From Pelotomaculum sp. PtaU1.Bin035 (GTDB taxonomy: Bacteria; Bacillota; Desulfotomaculia; Desulfotomaculales; Pelotomaculaceae): DNA of 64,000 bases. The translations under genes were made by a program, and so were the position numbers. The stretch spans positions 1 to 64,000 of the forward strand of contig MVRN01000127.1 of NCBI GenBank assembly GCA_002067965.1. The letters run 5' to 3'. A model generated the notes under the pieces. It was not told the origin of the DNA. It ran no database searches and worked only from the letters and a program-made list of their open reading frames with translations. Of this stretch, positions 16,125-23,581 are shown piece after piece (the first letter of the stretch is position 1; every line of letters starts with the position of its first letter).

Positions 16125-16300
16125 TTTAGATAAAATTTACAAATTACAAACCAAGAAAAGCTAAAGCAATTATTCGTATGAGGTAAATAACACCCGAAAA
16201 TTTAAACCTGTCAATAGCTGACATGATTTATAACGTGCCTCGGTGCTAAAATTAGGCTAGCTAGAGAAAAAAAGGGGAAATCAAAGGAGGAATGTTTTTC

Positions 16301-19300
16301 ATGAAGAGGTGGGCGCTCATCGTAGCGGTGCTGCTCGTCCTCTTTGCCGCTTTGCCGGGGGCGGCGGGCGCGGAGGTGGGGCAGACGGTCAAGCTGTGGG
16401 AGCTCGACACGAGCACTTGGGCGTGGGTCCAGGTGGACGCCCAACTGGCGTCCGAGACCGCGCGTGTCAAGGCGTTCGTCAAAGCAGGTGAGCAGTTCGA
16501 CCAGGCCAAGCTCGACAGGGTCATGCAGGCCTTCGACTCCGCCGCCGTCATGGACAAGGCGATGGAGCTCGGGAGCCCGCCGGACAACGACGGGGACGGC
16601 AAGGTCGCCGTTTTCTTCCACAATCTCGGCGGGACCAGCGGCCTCGTCAGGGACCAGAACTTTACTCCGGGAGACCCGAACAGCAACGGCATGGACATGT
16701 TCGACGTCAACACGCTGTACATCAGGGAGAACAACGGCTACCCCGACACCTACTCCGTCGGGGTCATGGCCCACGAGTTCACCCACGTGATCAACCACCG
16801 CTACGCCCAGATGGTGTTCGGCCCGGTCTCCGAGGGCCTGGCCATGTACAACGAGAACGAGGTCTACCCGGGCTACGGCAGGGTGGCCGACTCCGTCCAG
16901 CAGTATGTCTCGTTCTTCAAGGACACCGCCCTCGACGTCATCCGGTATGGCGAGAACTTCCTGATGATGCGATACATCGAGGACAGGTACGGCGGCAAGC
17001 AGACCGTCAGGGACGTCATGCAGAGCGGCGCGGTTACAATGGACGGCGTGATCGGCGTCCTGAACGGTAAGGGGTACAACGTCACTCTCAAGGACTTCTA
17101 CGAGGACTTCGCGATCTCCGTCATGGCCGACTCCGGGCAGTACGACATACCGTCGTATGACATCATCCACAGCTACGGCGGGGCGATGCCCTTTGAGAAC
17201 GCCCCTTTGAGCTTCCAGGGGGCCGTCAAGGGCCTGACCCCGAAGTGGAAGTACATCAACCCCAACGGGAAGCAGCAGCTCAGGCTGGCCCTGACGGCCG
17301 ACCAGACGATGGACGCCGCTGTTGTCAGGGCCGACATGACCTTCGGCGTTGCCAACGTCCCGGCCTCGATGAGCAACGTTTCGGTCCAAAAGATCCAGAT
17401 CGGGTCGACACCCACCAGCGTCGACCTGAGCAACCTGGGGGCCAACACCTACGTCTTCATGACCCCGCTCTACGCCCCGAGCCCGAGCGGTGGGACGGCG
17501 ACGCACGACATGCAGGCCAACTGGACGCTAGACGTCAGCGACCCGGGCGTTCCCCAGTCGATAGCCCTGAGCGCCAGCCCGGCCTCCATGAGCCTCCAGG
17601 CGGGGCAGACCGGGCAAGTGACCCCCACCGTGAACCCGGCGGACGCCGTCGTGTCCTACTCCTCCAGCGACACCTCCGTGGCGACCGTGAGCCAGGCCGG
17701 CCTCGTGACGGCGGTGTCGGCCGGTAGCGCGACCATAACGGTGAACGCCACCAAGGCGGGCTTCACGGCGGCCAGCGCCACGGTGTCAGTGTCGGTGACC
17801 GATCCTACCCCGCAGGCCATAGCCCTCTCCGTGTCCCCGGCCTCCGCGTCCCTGCAGGTAGGACAGACGAGGCAGATCACGGCGACCGTCAACCCGGCCG
17901 ACGCGGCGGTGGCGTACTCCTCAAGCGATAGCACAGTAGCGACCGTTAGTCAGGCCGGCTTGGTCACCGCCATGGCCTCCGGGAGCGCGACCATAACGGT
18001 CAACGCCAGCAAGGCGGGGTACACTGCGGCCAGCTCCACCGTCCAGGTCAGCGTGGCGACCCCATCGATCGTGATCACCTCGGCCCAGCAGAGCATTTCG
18101 ATCAAGACCGGGGAGACCGCGCAGATATCGCTCACTGTGGCCCCGGCGGATGCTGCGGTGACCTACTCGTCCAATAATACATCCGTGGCGACGGTTAGCC
18201 AGACGGGCTTGGTGACAGCGGTGGGCGTCGGGAGCGCGACGGTGACCGCCAACGCCAGCAAGGCGGGGTACAACAGCGCGTCCAAGGACTTCCCCGTGGC
18301 GGTCTCCGCCAAAGACATAAGCCTGGGCGTAACCCCGGCCTCCATGAACCTCCAGACCGGTCAGTCGGGGCAAATCGCGGTGACGGTGAGCCCGGGCGAC
18401 GCGACGTTGTCTTACTCCTCGGACAACACCTCCGTGGCCACCGTCAGCCAGGGCGGCCTGGTGAGCGCCGTGTCCGCCGGGAGCGCAACCATAACGGTGA
18501 ACGCCGGCAAGGCGGGCTACAATAGCGCTTCGAAATCCGTTATCATAAACGTGTCTTCACCCGGTGGTGGGGGCGGCGGCGGTGGAGGCGGAGGCGGCGG
18601 AACCCCCTCCACTACCCTCAGCGTCTCCCCTTCCTCGGTGTCGATGCAAGTCGGGGAGACCAAACAGCTGACCGCCTCGGCGAGCCCTGCGGACGTGGAC
18701 GTGACGTACTCCAGCAGCAACCCGTCGGTGGCGACGGTGAGCGCGGGCGGCCTGGTGACTGCGGCCTCAGCCGGGAGCGCGACCATAACGGTGAACGCCA
18801 GCAAGCAGGGATACAACCCTTCCACGGCAACGGTCCCCGTGAGCGTCGCCCCGGCCGCGATCAACCCGCCGCCCCAAAACCTGTTGCTCACGACCGACCC
18901 GACGAAGATCAACATGACCATGGCCGTCATAAACGGCTACCAGCACCTCCCCCAGAACCCGGTCTCCAAGACCACGGCGAACTTCTGGCTCAAGGTGACG
19001 TTCGGTGGACCCGTCGACCACTCCAAGGTCAAGAACGACACGTTCGTGCTCCACAGCGTCTCGGGCGACAGGCCGCTGGCGCTCTACGTGGCCGAGGACA
19101 AGGGGGACCCGAGGGTGTTCACGATCTACACGGTCCACCCGATCCAGGCGGGGGACTACTACCTCGTGATCGACAAGGGCATAGGGCTGTCCCAGACCTG
19201 GAAGTGCAAGGTGGTCGTCAGCCAGCAGGCAGCAGCCGCCAGGGCGCTCCGCAGCCTCGCCGGGACAACGGCGGCAAGGTCCTTCCCGGACATCTCCCTC

Positions 19301-19336
19301 GGTGCCATCCCCACCAGCGGGGGTGGGGGGAGGTGA
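16301..19336 (+). CDS. Secreted zinc metallopeptidase-like protein with five BIG2 domains
   Basis: A 1011-residue surface protein. ATG 16301 follows AGGAGG by 10 nt; an earlier ATG at 16292 is too close to that site. A signal peptide (KRWALIVAVLLVLFAALPGAAGA) is followed by a zinc-peptidase domain with MAHEFTHVINH (HExxH at His158-Glu159-His162) and SEGLAMYNENE, similar to M30/M6-type proteases. From about residue 420 there are five bacterial Ig-like (BIG2) repeats, each with 'YSSxxxSVATVSxxGLVTA.xxGSATITVNA'. A run of 13 glycines separates repeats 4 and 5. A C-terminal domain of about 140 residues follows. The gene is very GC-rich. It probably acts on, or adheres to, extracellular proteins; protease substrates are unknown. 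Confidence 0.85.
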   Translation: MKRWALIVAVLLVLFAALPGAAGAEVGQTVKLWELDTSTWAWVQVDAQLASETARVKAFVKAGEQFDQAKLDRVMQAFDSAAVMDKAMELGSPPDNDGDGKVAVFFHNLGGTSGLVRDQNFTPGDPNSNGMDMFDVNTLYIRENNGYPDTYSVGVMAHEFTHVINHRYAQMVFGPVSEGLAMYNENEVYPGYGRVADSVQQYVSFFKDTALDVIRYGENFLMMRYIEDRYGGKQTVRDVMQSGAVTMDGVIGVLNGKGYNVTLKDFYEDFAISVMADSGQYDIPSYDIIHSYGGAMPFENAPLSFQGAVKGLTPKWKYINPNGKQQLRLALTADQTMDAAVVRADMTFGVANVPASMSNVSVQKIQIGSTPTSVDLSNLGANTYVFMTPLYAPSPSGGTATHDMQANWTLDVSDPGVPQSIALSASPASMSLQAGQTGQVTPTVNPADAVVSYSSSDTSVATVSQAGLVTAVSAGSATITVNATKAGFTAASATVSVSVTDPTPQAIALSVSPASASLQVGQTRQITATVNPADAAVAYSSSDSTVATVSQAGLVTAMASGSATITVNASKAGYTAASSTVQVSVATPSIVITSAQQSISIKTGETAQISLTVAPADAAVTYSSNNTSVATVSQTGLVTAVGVGSATVTANASKAGYNSASKDFPVAVSAKDISLGVTPASMNLQTGQSGQIAVTVSPGDATLSYSSDNTSVATVSQGGLVSAVSAGSATITVNAGKAGYNSASKSVIINVSSPGGGGGGGGGGGGGTPSTTLSVSPSSVSMQVGETKQLTASASPADVDVTYSSSNPSVATVSAGGLVTAASAGSATITVNASKQGYNPSTATVPVSVAPAAINPPPQNLLLTTDPTKINMTMAVINGYQHLPQNPVSKTTANFWLKVTFGGPVDHSKVKNDTFVLHSVSGDRPLALYVAEDKGDPRVFTIYTVHPIQAGDYYLVIDKGIGLSQTWKCKVVVSQQAAAARALRSLAGTTAARSFPDISLGAIPTSGGGGR

Positions 19337-19419
19337 AGAAGCTCTCTTAGTGTTTGCAAACTTTTTTTGGGGGGTGACAACCGTCACCTTCACTTCCGCG
19401 ACGGCGACCAACGGTGCCC

Positions 19420-19503
19420 GTCAAGCAGCCAACCGTAGCGTCACAGCGTCATCCCAGATTGACGCTGTGACGCTGGTGACGCTGCTCCCGGTGTCCTGGC
19501 GGG
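19420..19503. repeat. Palindromic repeat, copy 7
   Basis: GTCAAGCAGCCAACCGTAGC leads into GCGTCACAGCGTCATCC, then GATTGACGCTGTGACGCTGG, TGACGCTGCTCCCGGTGTCC and TGGCGGG. It is the last copy before the AT-rich cargo; none occurs further right in the window. Confidence 0.85.
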
Positions 19504-19687
19504 ACCTGTGTCACTCGACTGAGCCGGGCTGTCTCATCATGTATAGGTTTGAGCCGCATGGAGAGCGTCCTTGTTTCGCCATACGTTTTCCTTGACATTT
19601 CTGGATAATCCCATGGGGGATGCGTGCTAATTTGGTGCGGAGAAGAAAAGATGCTTGTCGAAGTATGTAGAAAAATGTAGGTAGATC

Positions 19688-19731
19688 CTTCCAAGGGAAA
19701 AGAAGGAAAAACAAAAACTCCGTCGAATAAA
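19688..19731 (+). repeat. 45-nt motif shared with 16080-16124, copy B
   Basis: TTCCAAGGGAAAAGAAGG, AAAACAAAAACTC and GTCGAATAA. It lies about 180 nt upstream of the GIY-YIG gene at 19909. Confidence 0.55.
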
Positions 19732-19908
19732 AGCAGTCAAGGCAAACCTATAAATGATGTATTAAAATAAGTTAAAAAAATTGCCTTGATGGGACAGAAA
19801 TCCGATACTTTTAACGCGTCAAGAATGACATTTTTTTTCTTTGTGACTGGAAGAGGGTGGTGCCAGAATTGAGATATTGATATAAAAATAACGCTAGGGG
19901 GGGGAATT

Positions 19909-20226
19909 TTGGCAAATCTAAAGCCGGGTCGAATGAGACAAAGCAATGAAGTTAAGGGAAAAGATTGTCAAATACCTTCTGAACCGGGGATTTACCGACA
20001 CATTGATAGAGAAAATGGTGATATAGGTTATGTAGGCCAAAGTAAGAACCTTCGCGCTCGGCAACAACAGCACGTTCGAGAAGGCAAGCTAAACCTTGAG
20101 AAACAATATGTATCTTATTCCGTAAATTCTGAACTAAATAAAACAGACTTGCAAAGAATTGAAAAAGAACATATTGCTCGGCATAACCCTCAAGGCAATA
20201 CTTATCGAGGTGGAAACGGGAGGTAA
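19909..20226 (+). CDS. GIY-YIG domain protein
   Basis: A 105-residue protein, nearly all one GIY-YIG nuclease-fold domain. The defining parts are present: PGIYRHI (GIY), GYVGQSKNLRARQQQH (YIG-like YVG with the conserved Arg), RIEKEHIARHNP (catalytic Glu, Asn). TTG start with a G-rich ribosome site. No DNA-binding accessory domain is attached. It opens the AT-rich right-end cargo, 74 nt before the first TerB-like gene, and may be the nuclease effector of, or a neighbour to, the TerB-LRAT modules. Nuclease activity is expected from the motifs but substrate is unknown. Confidence 0.75.
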   Translation: MANLKPGRMRQSNEVKGKDCQIPSEPGIYRHIDRENGDIGYVGQSKNLRARQQQHVREGKLNLEKQYVSYSVNSELNKTDLQRIEKEHIARHNPQGNTYRGGNGR

Positions 20227-20300
20227 CTTCATAATAAAAGTCGTGCGTGTTGTGTCCCCAAAATAACATACTTAATATTTTGCAATGGGAGGAAGATAAT

Positions 20301-20705
20301 TTGTTTGCTAATATGTTATTGAAGGAAGAGAAGGAAAGTCTCTTAAAATTATTATTATATTTATCAATGATTGATGGAAAACTTACCAAGGAAGAAATTG
20401 ATTTTATTAATAGCATAGCATCCGAAATTGGGTTGAGCTCGCAAAATATTTCTGATAATATTGACGATCTGGAAATAGACGGAATACTATCAGAAATAAA
20501 GAGCGATTCCTCGAAGAAAATTTTATTAATAGAATTAGTGAACATTGCAGTGTCCGATGGTGAATATTCGGATACAGAAAAAAGAGGATTAGAAATTATT
20601 TGTAACAAGCTAGGTATTAGTAGCGAAATACTAAATCGAATTGAGAAGTGGGTAAGTGAAGGTAAAGCATGGATGAAAAATGGGTTAAACTTGATCGGCG
20701 AATAA
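20301..20705 (+). CDS. TerB-like protein, module 1
   Basis: A 134-residue helical protein of the TerB superfamily (name from tellurite resistance; function is not necessarily that). The TTG start at 20301 follows GGGAGG by 8 nt. Two Asp-Gly motifs typical of TerB metal sites are seen: LSMIDGKLTKEE (Asp25) and AVSDGEYSDTE (near residue 86). It ends with a helical 'RIEKWVSEGKAWMKNG', which recurs in the 21823-22266 protein. It is 19 nt upstream of the first LRAT-like gene, so the two are probably co-translated and may interact. TerB proteins often sit in conflict or stress systems as membrane-associated sensors. Confidence 0.7.
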   Translation: MFANMLLKEEKESLLKLLLYLSMIDGKLTKEEIDFINSIASEIGLSSQNISDNIDDLEIDGILSEIKSDSSKKILLIELVNIAVSDGEYSDTEKRGLEIICNKLGISSEILNRIEKWVSEGKAWMKNGLNLIGE

Positions 20706-20724
20706 AAGACTTGGAGGGATTAAA

Positions 20725-21600
20725 ATGTCCAAAGGGGATCATCTGTATGTCGATAGAGGGCTATACACCCATCATGGTATAGATGATGGGGAAGGGAACG
20801 TTATTCAGTATTCTGGTTTGCAGGATGGGTTTGAAAGCGGCCCTATAAACGTTGTACCTTTACATGAGTTTACAAGCGGTTCTGAATTGAAGATTAAAAA
20901 ATATGCTGATGCAGAAAGAAAATATTCTAGGGATGAAATAGTCGCGAGGGCAAGAAGCCGTGTTGGTGAAGATGGATATTCGGTTTGGGGTAATAACTGT
21001 GAACATTTTGCAGAATGGTGTGTAACTGGAAACCATGAGAGTAAACAAGTCGAAAAGGCTGTTGCAGGAGGGGCAGTTGTTAGTGGTGTTGGGACAGGCG
21101 TTGGTGCTGTTGCAGTTGTTTCCTCTGCTGGAGCTGTGGCAGGATTGTCAGGTTCGGGTATAATGTCAGGGCTGGCTGCCGTTGGGGGGGCTGTCGGTGG
21201 TGGTGCTGTAGCTGGAGCAGCGGCTTTAGCCGGAAGTGCAGGAGCAGGCGTAGCTACAATATTAAATAACACAGTTTTTAAAGATGATCAAAACTTAGAT
21301 CAGGATGAGAGGGATGCAAGAAATGTAGGACGCAAGGCTTCTGTTGTAGGTGCCGGTGCAGCAACAGCAGGAGGAATTGCAGCTATCGCTGCGAGTGGTA
21401 CCGCTGGTTTATCAGCTGCCGGAATTACGAGTGGCTTAGCTGCTATAGGAGCTACTACTGGGGCGGCAACCGGGATCGCGGCGGTTACAGGAGCCAGTGC
21501 TATGGCAATTGGAACTGCTACTGTTGTTGCTGCCCCTGCTGTTGCTGCGGTTGCAGTTGGAATGGGGATATACAAAGCTTTTAAATGGTTAAGACGTTAA
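20725..21600 (+). CDS. LRAT/NlpC-P60-type protein with C-terminal Ala/Gly membrane region, module 1
   Basis: A 291-residue protein. The first 105 residues are an LRAT-like (circularly permuted papain-like) domain: GDHLYVDRGLYTHHGIDDG with His16/His17, VIQYSG with Gln28 where the family has His, and NNCEHFAEWC with the catalytic Cys92. Such enzymes transfer or cleave acyl chains on lipids or peptides. From residue 110 two very Ala/Gly-rich hydrophobic blocks (about 112-175 and 205-285) flank a charged middle (DDQNLDQDERDARNVGRK). These may be glycine-zipper-like membrane hairpins. ATG preceded by GGAGG. Probably membrane-anchored, partnered with the upstream TerB-like protein. Confidence 0.75.
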   Translation: MSKGDHLYVDRGLYTHHGIDDGEGNVIQYSGLQDGFESGPINVVPLHEFTSGSELKIKKYADAERKYSRDEIVARARSRVGEDGYSVWGNNCEHFAEWCVTGNHESKQVEKAVAGGAVVSGVGTGVGAVAVVSSAGAVAGLSGSGIMSGLAAVGGAVGGGAVAGAAALAGSAGAGVATILNNTVFKDDQNLDQDERDARNVGRKASVVGAGAATAGGIAAIAASGTAGLSAAGITSGLAAIGATTGAATGIAAVTGASAMAIGTATVVAAPAVAAVAVGMGIYKAFKWLRR

Positions 21601-21822
21601 TTCCATTGCAAAAAGTCAATTTTTGCTCTATATTTCCTTTTAAATCTAGAAAAAACTAAACGGAGCATTTGGATTATTTTACACCTTATACAAGTAGGCA
21701 GCATGGCATAAAGATTAACTTCGTGTGGTTATAACCTACAACACAAATGCCGCCGAACAGTCGCCGTAACATTATAGATTAGATAAAACGAATCTTTTTT
21801 TTGGAAAGGTGCTGTTGGTTTA
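21601..21822. other. Gap between modules 1 and 2
   Basis: AT-rich spacer with the 20-nt motif at 21751-21770. A small promoter may lie here, but none is clear enough to report. Confidence 0.4.
21751..21770 (+). repeat. 20-nt motif copy 1 (CGCCGAACAGTCGCCGTAAC)
   Basis: Matches 23104-23123 with one mismatch, and 25420-25439 more distantly. Copies 1 and 2 flank the second TerB-LRAT module. Confidence 0.6.
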
Positions 21823-22266
21823 ATGATAAATATTTTAGAAATACTAGACAGTGAAAGAGCCAGAATTAATTTTATTAAAGGACTCATTTACCTTTCTAAG
21901 GCAACAGAAAAAAAAGAAGGTTTGGGCGGAATCGATGAAAGTGAATTAGTTTTTTTAAGAAATTCCATGAGAGCCTTGTGTTTAGAGCAAGAAATTCAAA
22001 ATAAACTTGAAGAATTTATTATGCTTAAGGAAATTAGAATTGATCTGTCCTTTGATTCCAAAAAGCAAACTTTATTTTTCTTCAGGGAAGCTATACAGCT
22101 TTGTTATATTGATGGTATGTACCAACAAGCTGAAAAAGATATGGTATTAGAAATGGCGAAAATGCTAGGAGTAGAGCTAAATATTATTGATAAGATTGAA
22201 AAGTGGGTTTTGGAAGGCATCGAATGGTTACAACGTGGAGATAAGTTACTAGAATTGGAGGGCTAG
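21823..22266 (+). CDS. TerB-like protein, module 2
   Basis: A 147-residue relative of the 20301-20705 protein. The first Asp-Gly site is replaced by an insertion (KATEKKEGLGGIDESE), while the second is kept (LCYIDGMYQQAEKD, near residue 107). The C-terminal helix IEKWVLEGIEWLQRG matches that of module 1. ATG start with GGAAAGGTG upstream. It is 3 nt from the following LRAT-like gene, indicating tight coupling. Role as a sensor or scaffold for the partner is inference. Confidence 0.65.
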   Translation: MINILEILDSERARINFIKGLIYLSKATEKKEGLGGIDESELVFLRNSMRALCLEQEIQNKLEEFIMLKEIRIDLSFDSKKQTLFFFREAIQLCYIDGMYQQAEKDMVLEMAKMLGVELNIIDKIEKWVLEGIEWLQRGDKLLELEG

Positions 22267-22269
22267 AGG

Positions 22270-23043
22270 ATGGGCTTTTGGAAGTTTGTTGCATGTGTTG
22301 CCGGTGGTGCAGCCGCAATTGCTGCTGCCCCTTTGATTCTACCGGCAGCAGCAGCGGTAGGAGCAGTAGCAGCAACTGCGGGAACAGCGGCAGTTGCTGC
22401 AGGAACAGCAGTGGTAGGGACAGCAGCCGCCGCAGCGGGAACAACTACAACTGCTGCAGTTGTGGCTGGAGCAGCCGCCGCGGCGAAGGCGAATTTGAGT
22501 TCTAAAGCACAGCCACGAAAAACGCATGCCGAATATGGAGATGTTATAGGTGTAAAGCGATATTACAAAAAATTACTACCTTTTTATCACTATGCAATTT
22601 ACGTAAACGATATAAGTGTTATTCATTACACATCACTAAACTCAGATGTTAGTGGTGAAAACAAAATCATGGAAACAGATATGAAACACTTTTTGCGAGG
22701 TGAAAAATCTTATTTTGTTATCAAATTTGGAAAAACATCTAATGATAGAACAGTGTATAATGTGAATGCTGGCGCATGCGTGTCAAGTTTTAATCTGCAT
22801 AAGAAATTGTTGGACTCACTTCATGAACTAAAATATAATCTTTATTCACCTTCAGAAACAGTGCAAAGAGCTAGAAATAGATTGGGTGAGGCCGATTATG
22901 ACTTATTTGGTAATAATTGTGAACACTTTGCAATTTGGTGTAAGACAGGAATGCATCGATCTTATCAGGTTGAACGTAGGCCTATTGATAGTAAACTTGA
23001 TGAGTTTATAAATATTTTGGAGAGGGTTAATATATATACATAG
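22270..23043 (+). CDS. LRAT-type protein with N-terminal Ala-rich membrane region, module 2
   Basis: A 257-residue protein with the domain order of module 1 reversed: residues 1-75 are an Ala/Val/Gly/Thr-rich hydrophobic stretch, then the LRAT-like domain (about 85-230). The full catalytic set is seen: His107 (FYHYAIYV), His119 (SVIHYTS) and Cys217 (NNCEHFAIWC). The segment after the Cys (KTGMHRSYQVE) matches the module 1 protein (VTGNHESKQVE). ATG preceded by GAGGG overlapping the stop region of the TerB-like gene. Probably membrane-bound, acting on lipids or acylated peptides; LRAT-like acyltransferase versus peptidase cannot be told from the sequence. Confidence 0.75.
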   Translation: MGFWKFVACVAGGAAAIAAAPLILPAAAAVGAVAATAGTAAVAAGTAVVGTAAAAAGTTTTAAVVAGAAAAAKANLSSKAQPRKTHAEYGDVIGVKRYYKKLLPFYHYAIYVNDISVIHYTSLNSDVSGENKIMETDMKHFLRGEKSYFVIKFGKTSNDRTVYNVNAGACVSSFNLHKKLLDSLHELKYNLYSPSETVQRARNRLGEADYDLFGNNCEHFAIWCKTGMHRSYQVERRPIDSKLDEFINILERVNIYT

Positions 23044-23247
23044 TTTTTATTCTAGTGGCTTACGTGGATAAACCTTCTTGATTAGGTAGCTATGTAAATA
23101 AATCGCCAAACAGTCGCCGTAACGTCAGAAAGTAGACGCAAAAAGCTGTAGATAGTTGCAAAGCGAGGACGGCAAGGTTTGCTAAAGACCGATGATGATG
23201 AACAACACTAGTAAACATCCGAAATCACACAAAATGTGCTCCGCAAA
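23044..23247. other. Right-end arm of the element before attR
   Basis: About 200 bp with the 20-nt motif (23104-23123) 125-145 nt from the attachment copy. The same layout recurs at 25411-25600, so the two segments are homologous. Likely integrase arm-binding sequence. No gene seen. Confidence 0.5.
23104..23123 (+). repeat. 20-nt motif copy 2 (CGCCAAACAGTCGCCGTAAC)
   Basis: One mismatch to copy 1 at 21751. It lies 144 nt before the right attachment copy. Confidence 0.6.
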
Positions 23248-23309
23248 ACTCGAAATCGAGTAAACCGTGATGAGCGGTTTCTAGGGTTCGAATCCCTATC
23301 TCTCCGCCA
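23248..23309 (+). repeat. Right attachment site: 3' part of a tRNA-Ser
   Basis: Matches 753-814 from the anticodon loop to GCCA, with differences at the positions equal to 784, 787 and 803. Two of these (T instead of C, and A instead of G) pair with each other in the T stem, so the stem is kept. The 5' part of the tRNA is absent. It marks the right end of the element. Confidence 0.9.
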
Positions 23310-23321
23310 ATTTAATAATAT

Positions 23322-23357
23322 CAAGGGGTTTCGTGATCGAACGCGAAGCCCCTTTTT
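23322..23357 (+). terminator. Terminator after the right tRNA copy, likely the original tRNA-Ser terminator
   Basis: AAGGGGTTTCG pairs with CGCGAAGCCCCTT around GTGATCGAA, followed by TTTTTG. In the uninterrupted chromosome this would directly follow tRNA-Ser. Confidence 0.8.
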
Positions 23358-23581
23358 GATCGACTACTTGGGAAAGAAGTTTTTCCTAACATTTTTCTAA
23401 CATCAATTTCATTGAAAGACACTATAAGATAATGCCCTTATTTAAAGAAGATTGTCTCGAACCAGTCTAAGAGAAAAAGAGGTCTGCTGGAAAATATTTG
23501 GGGGCTAATCGGGATTTTATCACGATCCAATATTTATTAAATCTTTGAAATGCGTATTAACAATAGTCTCACTGACATTAA

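Larger units (their letters stand above)
15491..16300. other. Intergenic region before the large secreted protease gene
   Basis: About 800 bp without a supported gene. It holds repeat copy 6 (15864-15950), a 45-nt motif shared with 19688-19731 (at 16080-16124), and the CTGACATG...GTGCTAAAAT stretch (16213-16252) similar to one before the 12009 gene. These are probable promoter and control elements for the secreted protease. Confidence 0.5.
19337..19908. other. Intergenic region at the GC-to-AT transition of the element
   Basis: Holds repeat copy 7 (19420-19503) and the second copy of the 45-nt motif (19688-19731). An inverted repeat CAAGGCAA/TTGCCTTG (19739-19746 and 19789-19796) follows. 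Base composition changes here from GC-rich to AT-rich. No gene is supported. Confidence 0.5.
721..23309. mobile_element. Integrated element in tRNA-Ser (genomic island, satellite-like)
   Basis: The tRNA-Ser 3' part at 753-814 is repeated at 23248-23309, with a tyrosine integrase (2551-3720, minus) just inside the left end. The load consists of an excisionase-like HTH protein, a primase-helicase, an ArgR-like regulator, RadC, RHH, DUF960, WYL and HU proteins, two secreted proteins, and an A+T-rich GIY-YIG/TerB/LRAT cargo at the right end. No relaxase, type IV secretion, terminase, portal or capsid gene is visible, so self-transfer is unlikely. Boundaries rest on the tRNA repeats; function as a satellite or mobilisable island is inference. 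Confidence 0.85.

Noticed and set aside
16211-17506. Long antisense frames across the secreted protease gene
   Set aside because: They are shadows of a GC-rich repetitive gene; no ribosome sites, and the sense strand has clear domains.
1391-19503. CRISPR array formed by the GCGTCAC repeats
   Set aside because: Copies are kilobases apart, imperfect, in both orientations and without regular spacers.
20301-22266. Tellurite resistance operon
   Set aside because: Only TerB-like folds are seen; no TerC, TerD or TerZ, so the name would mislead.
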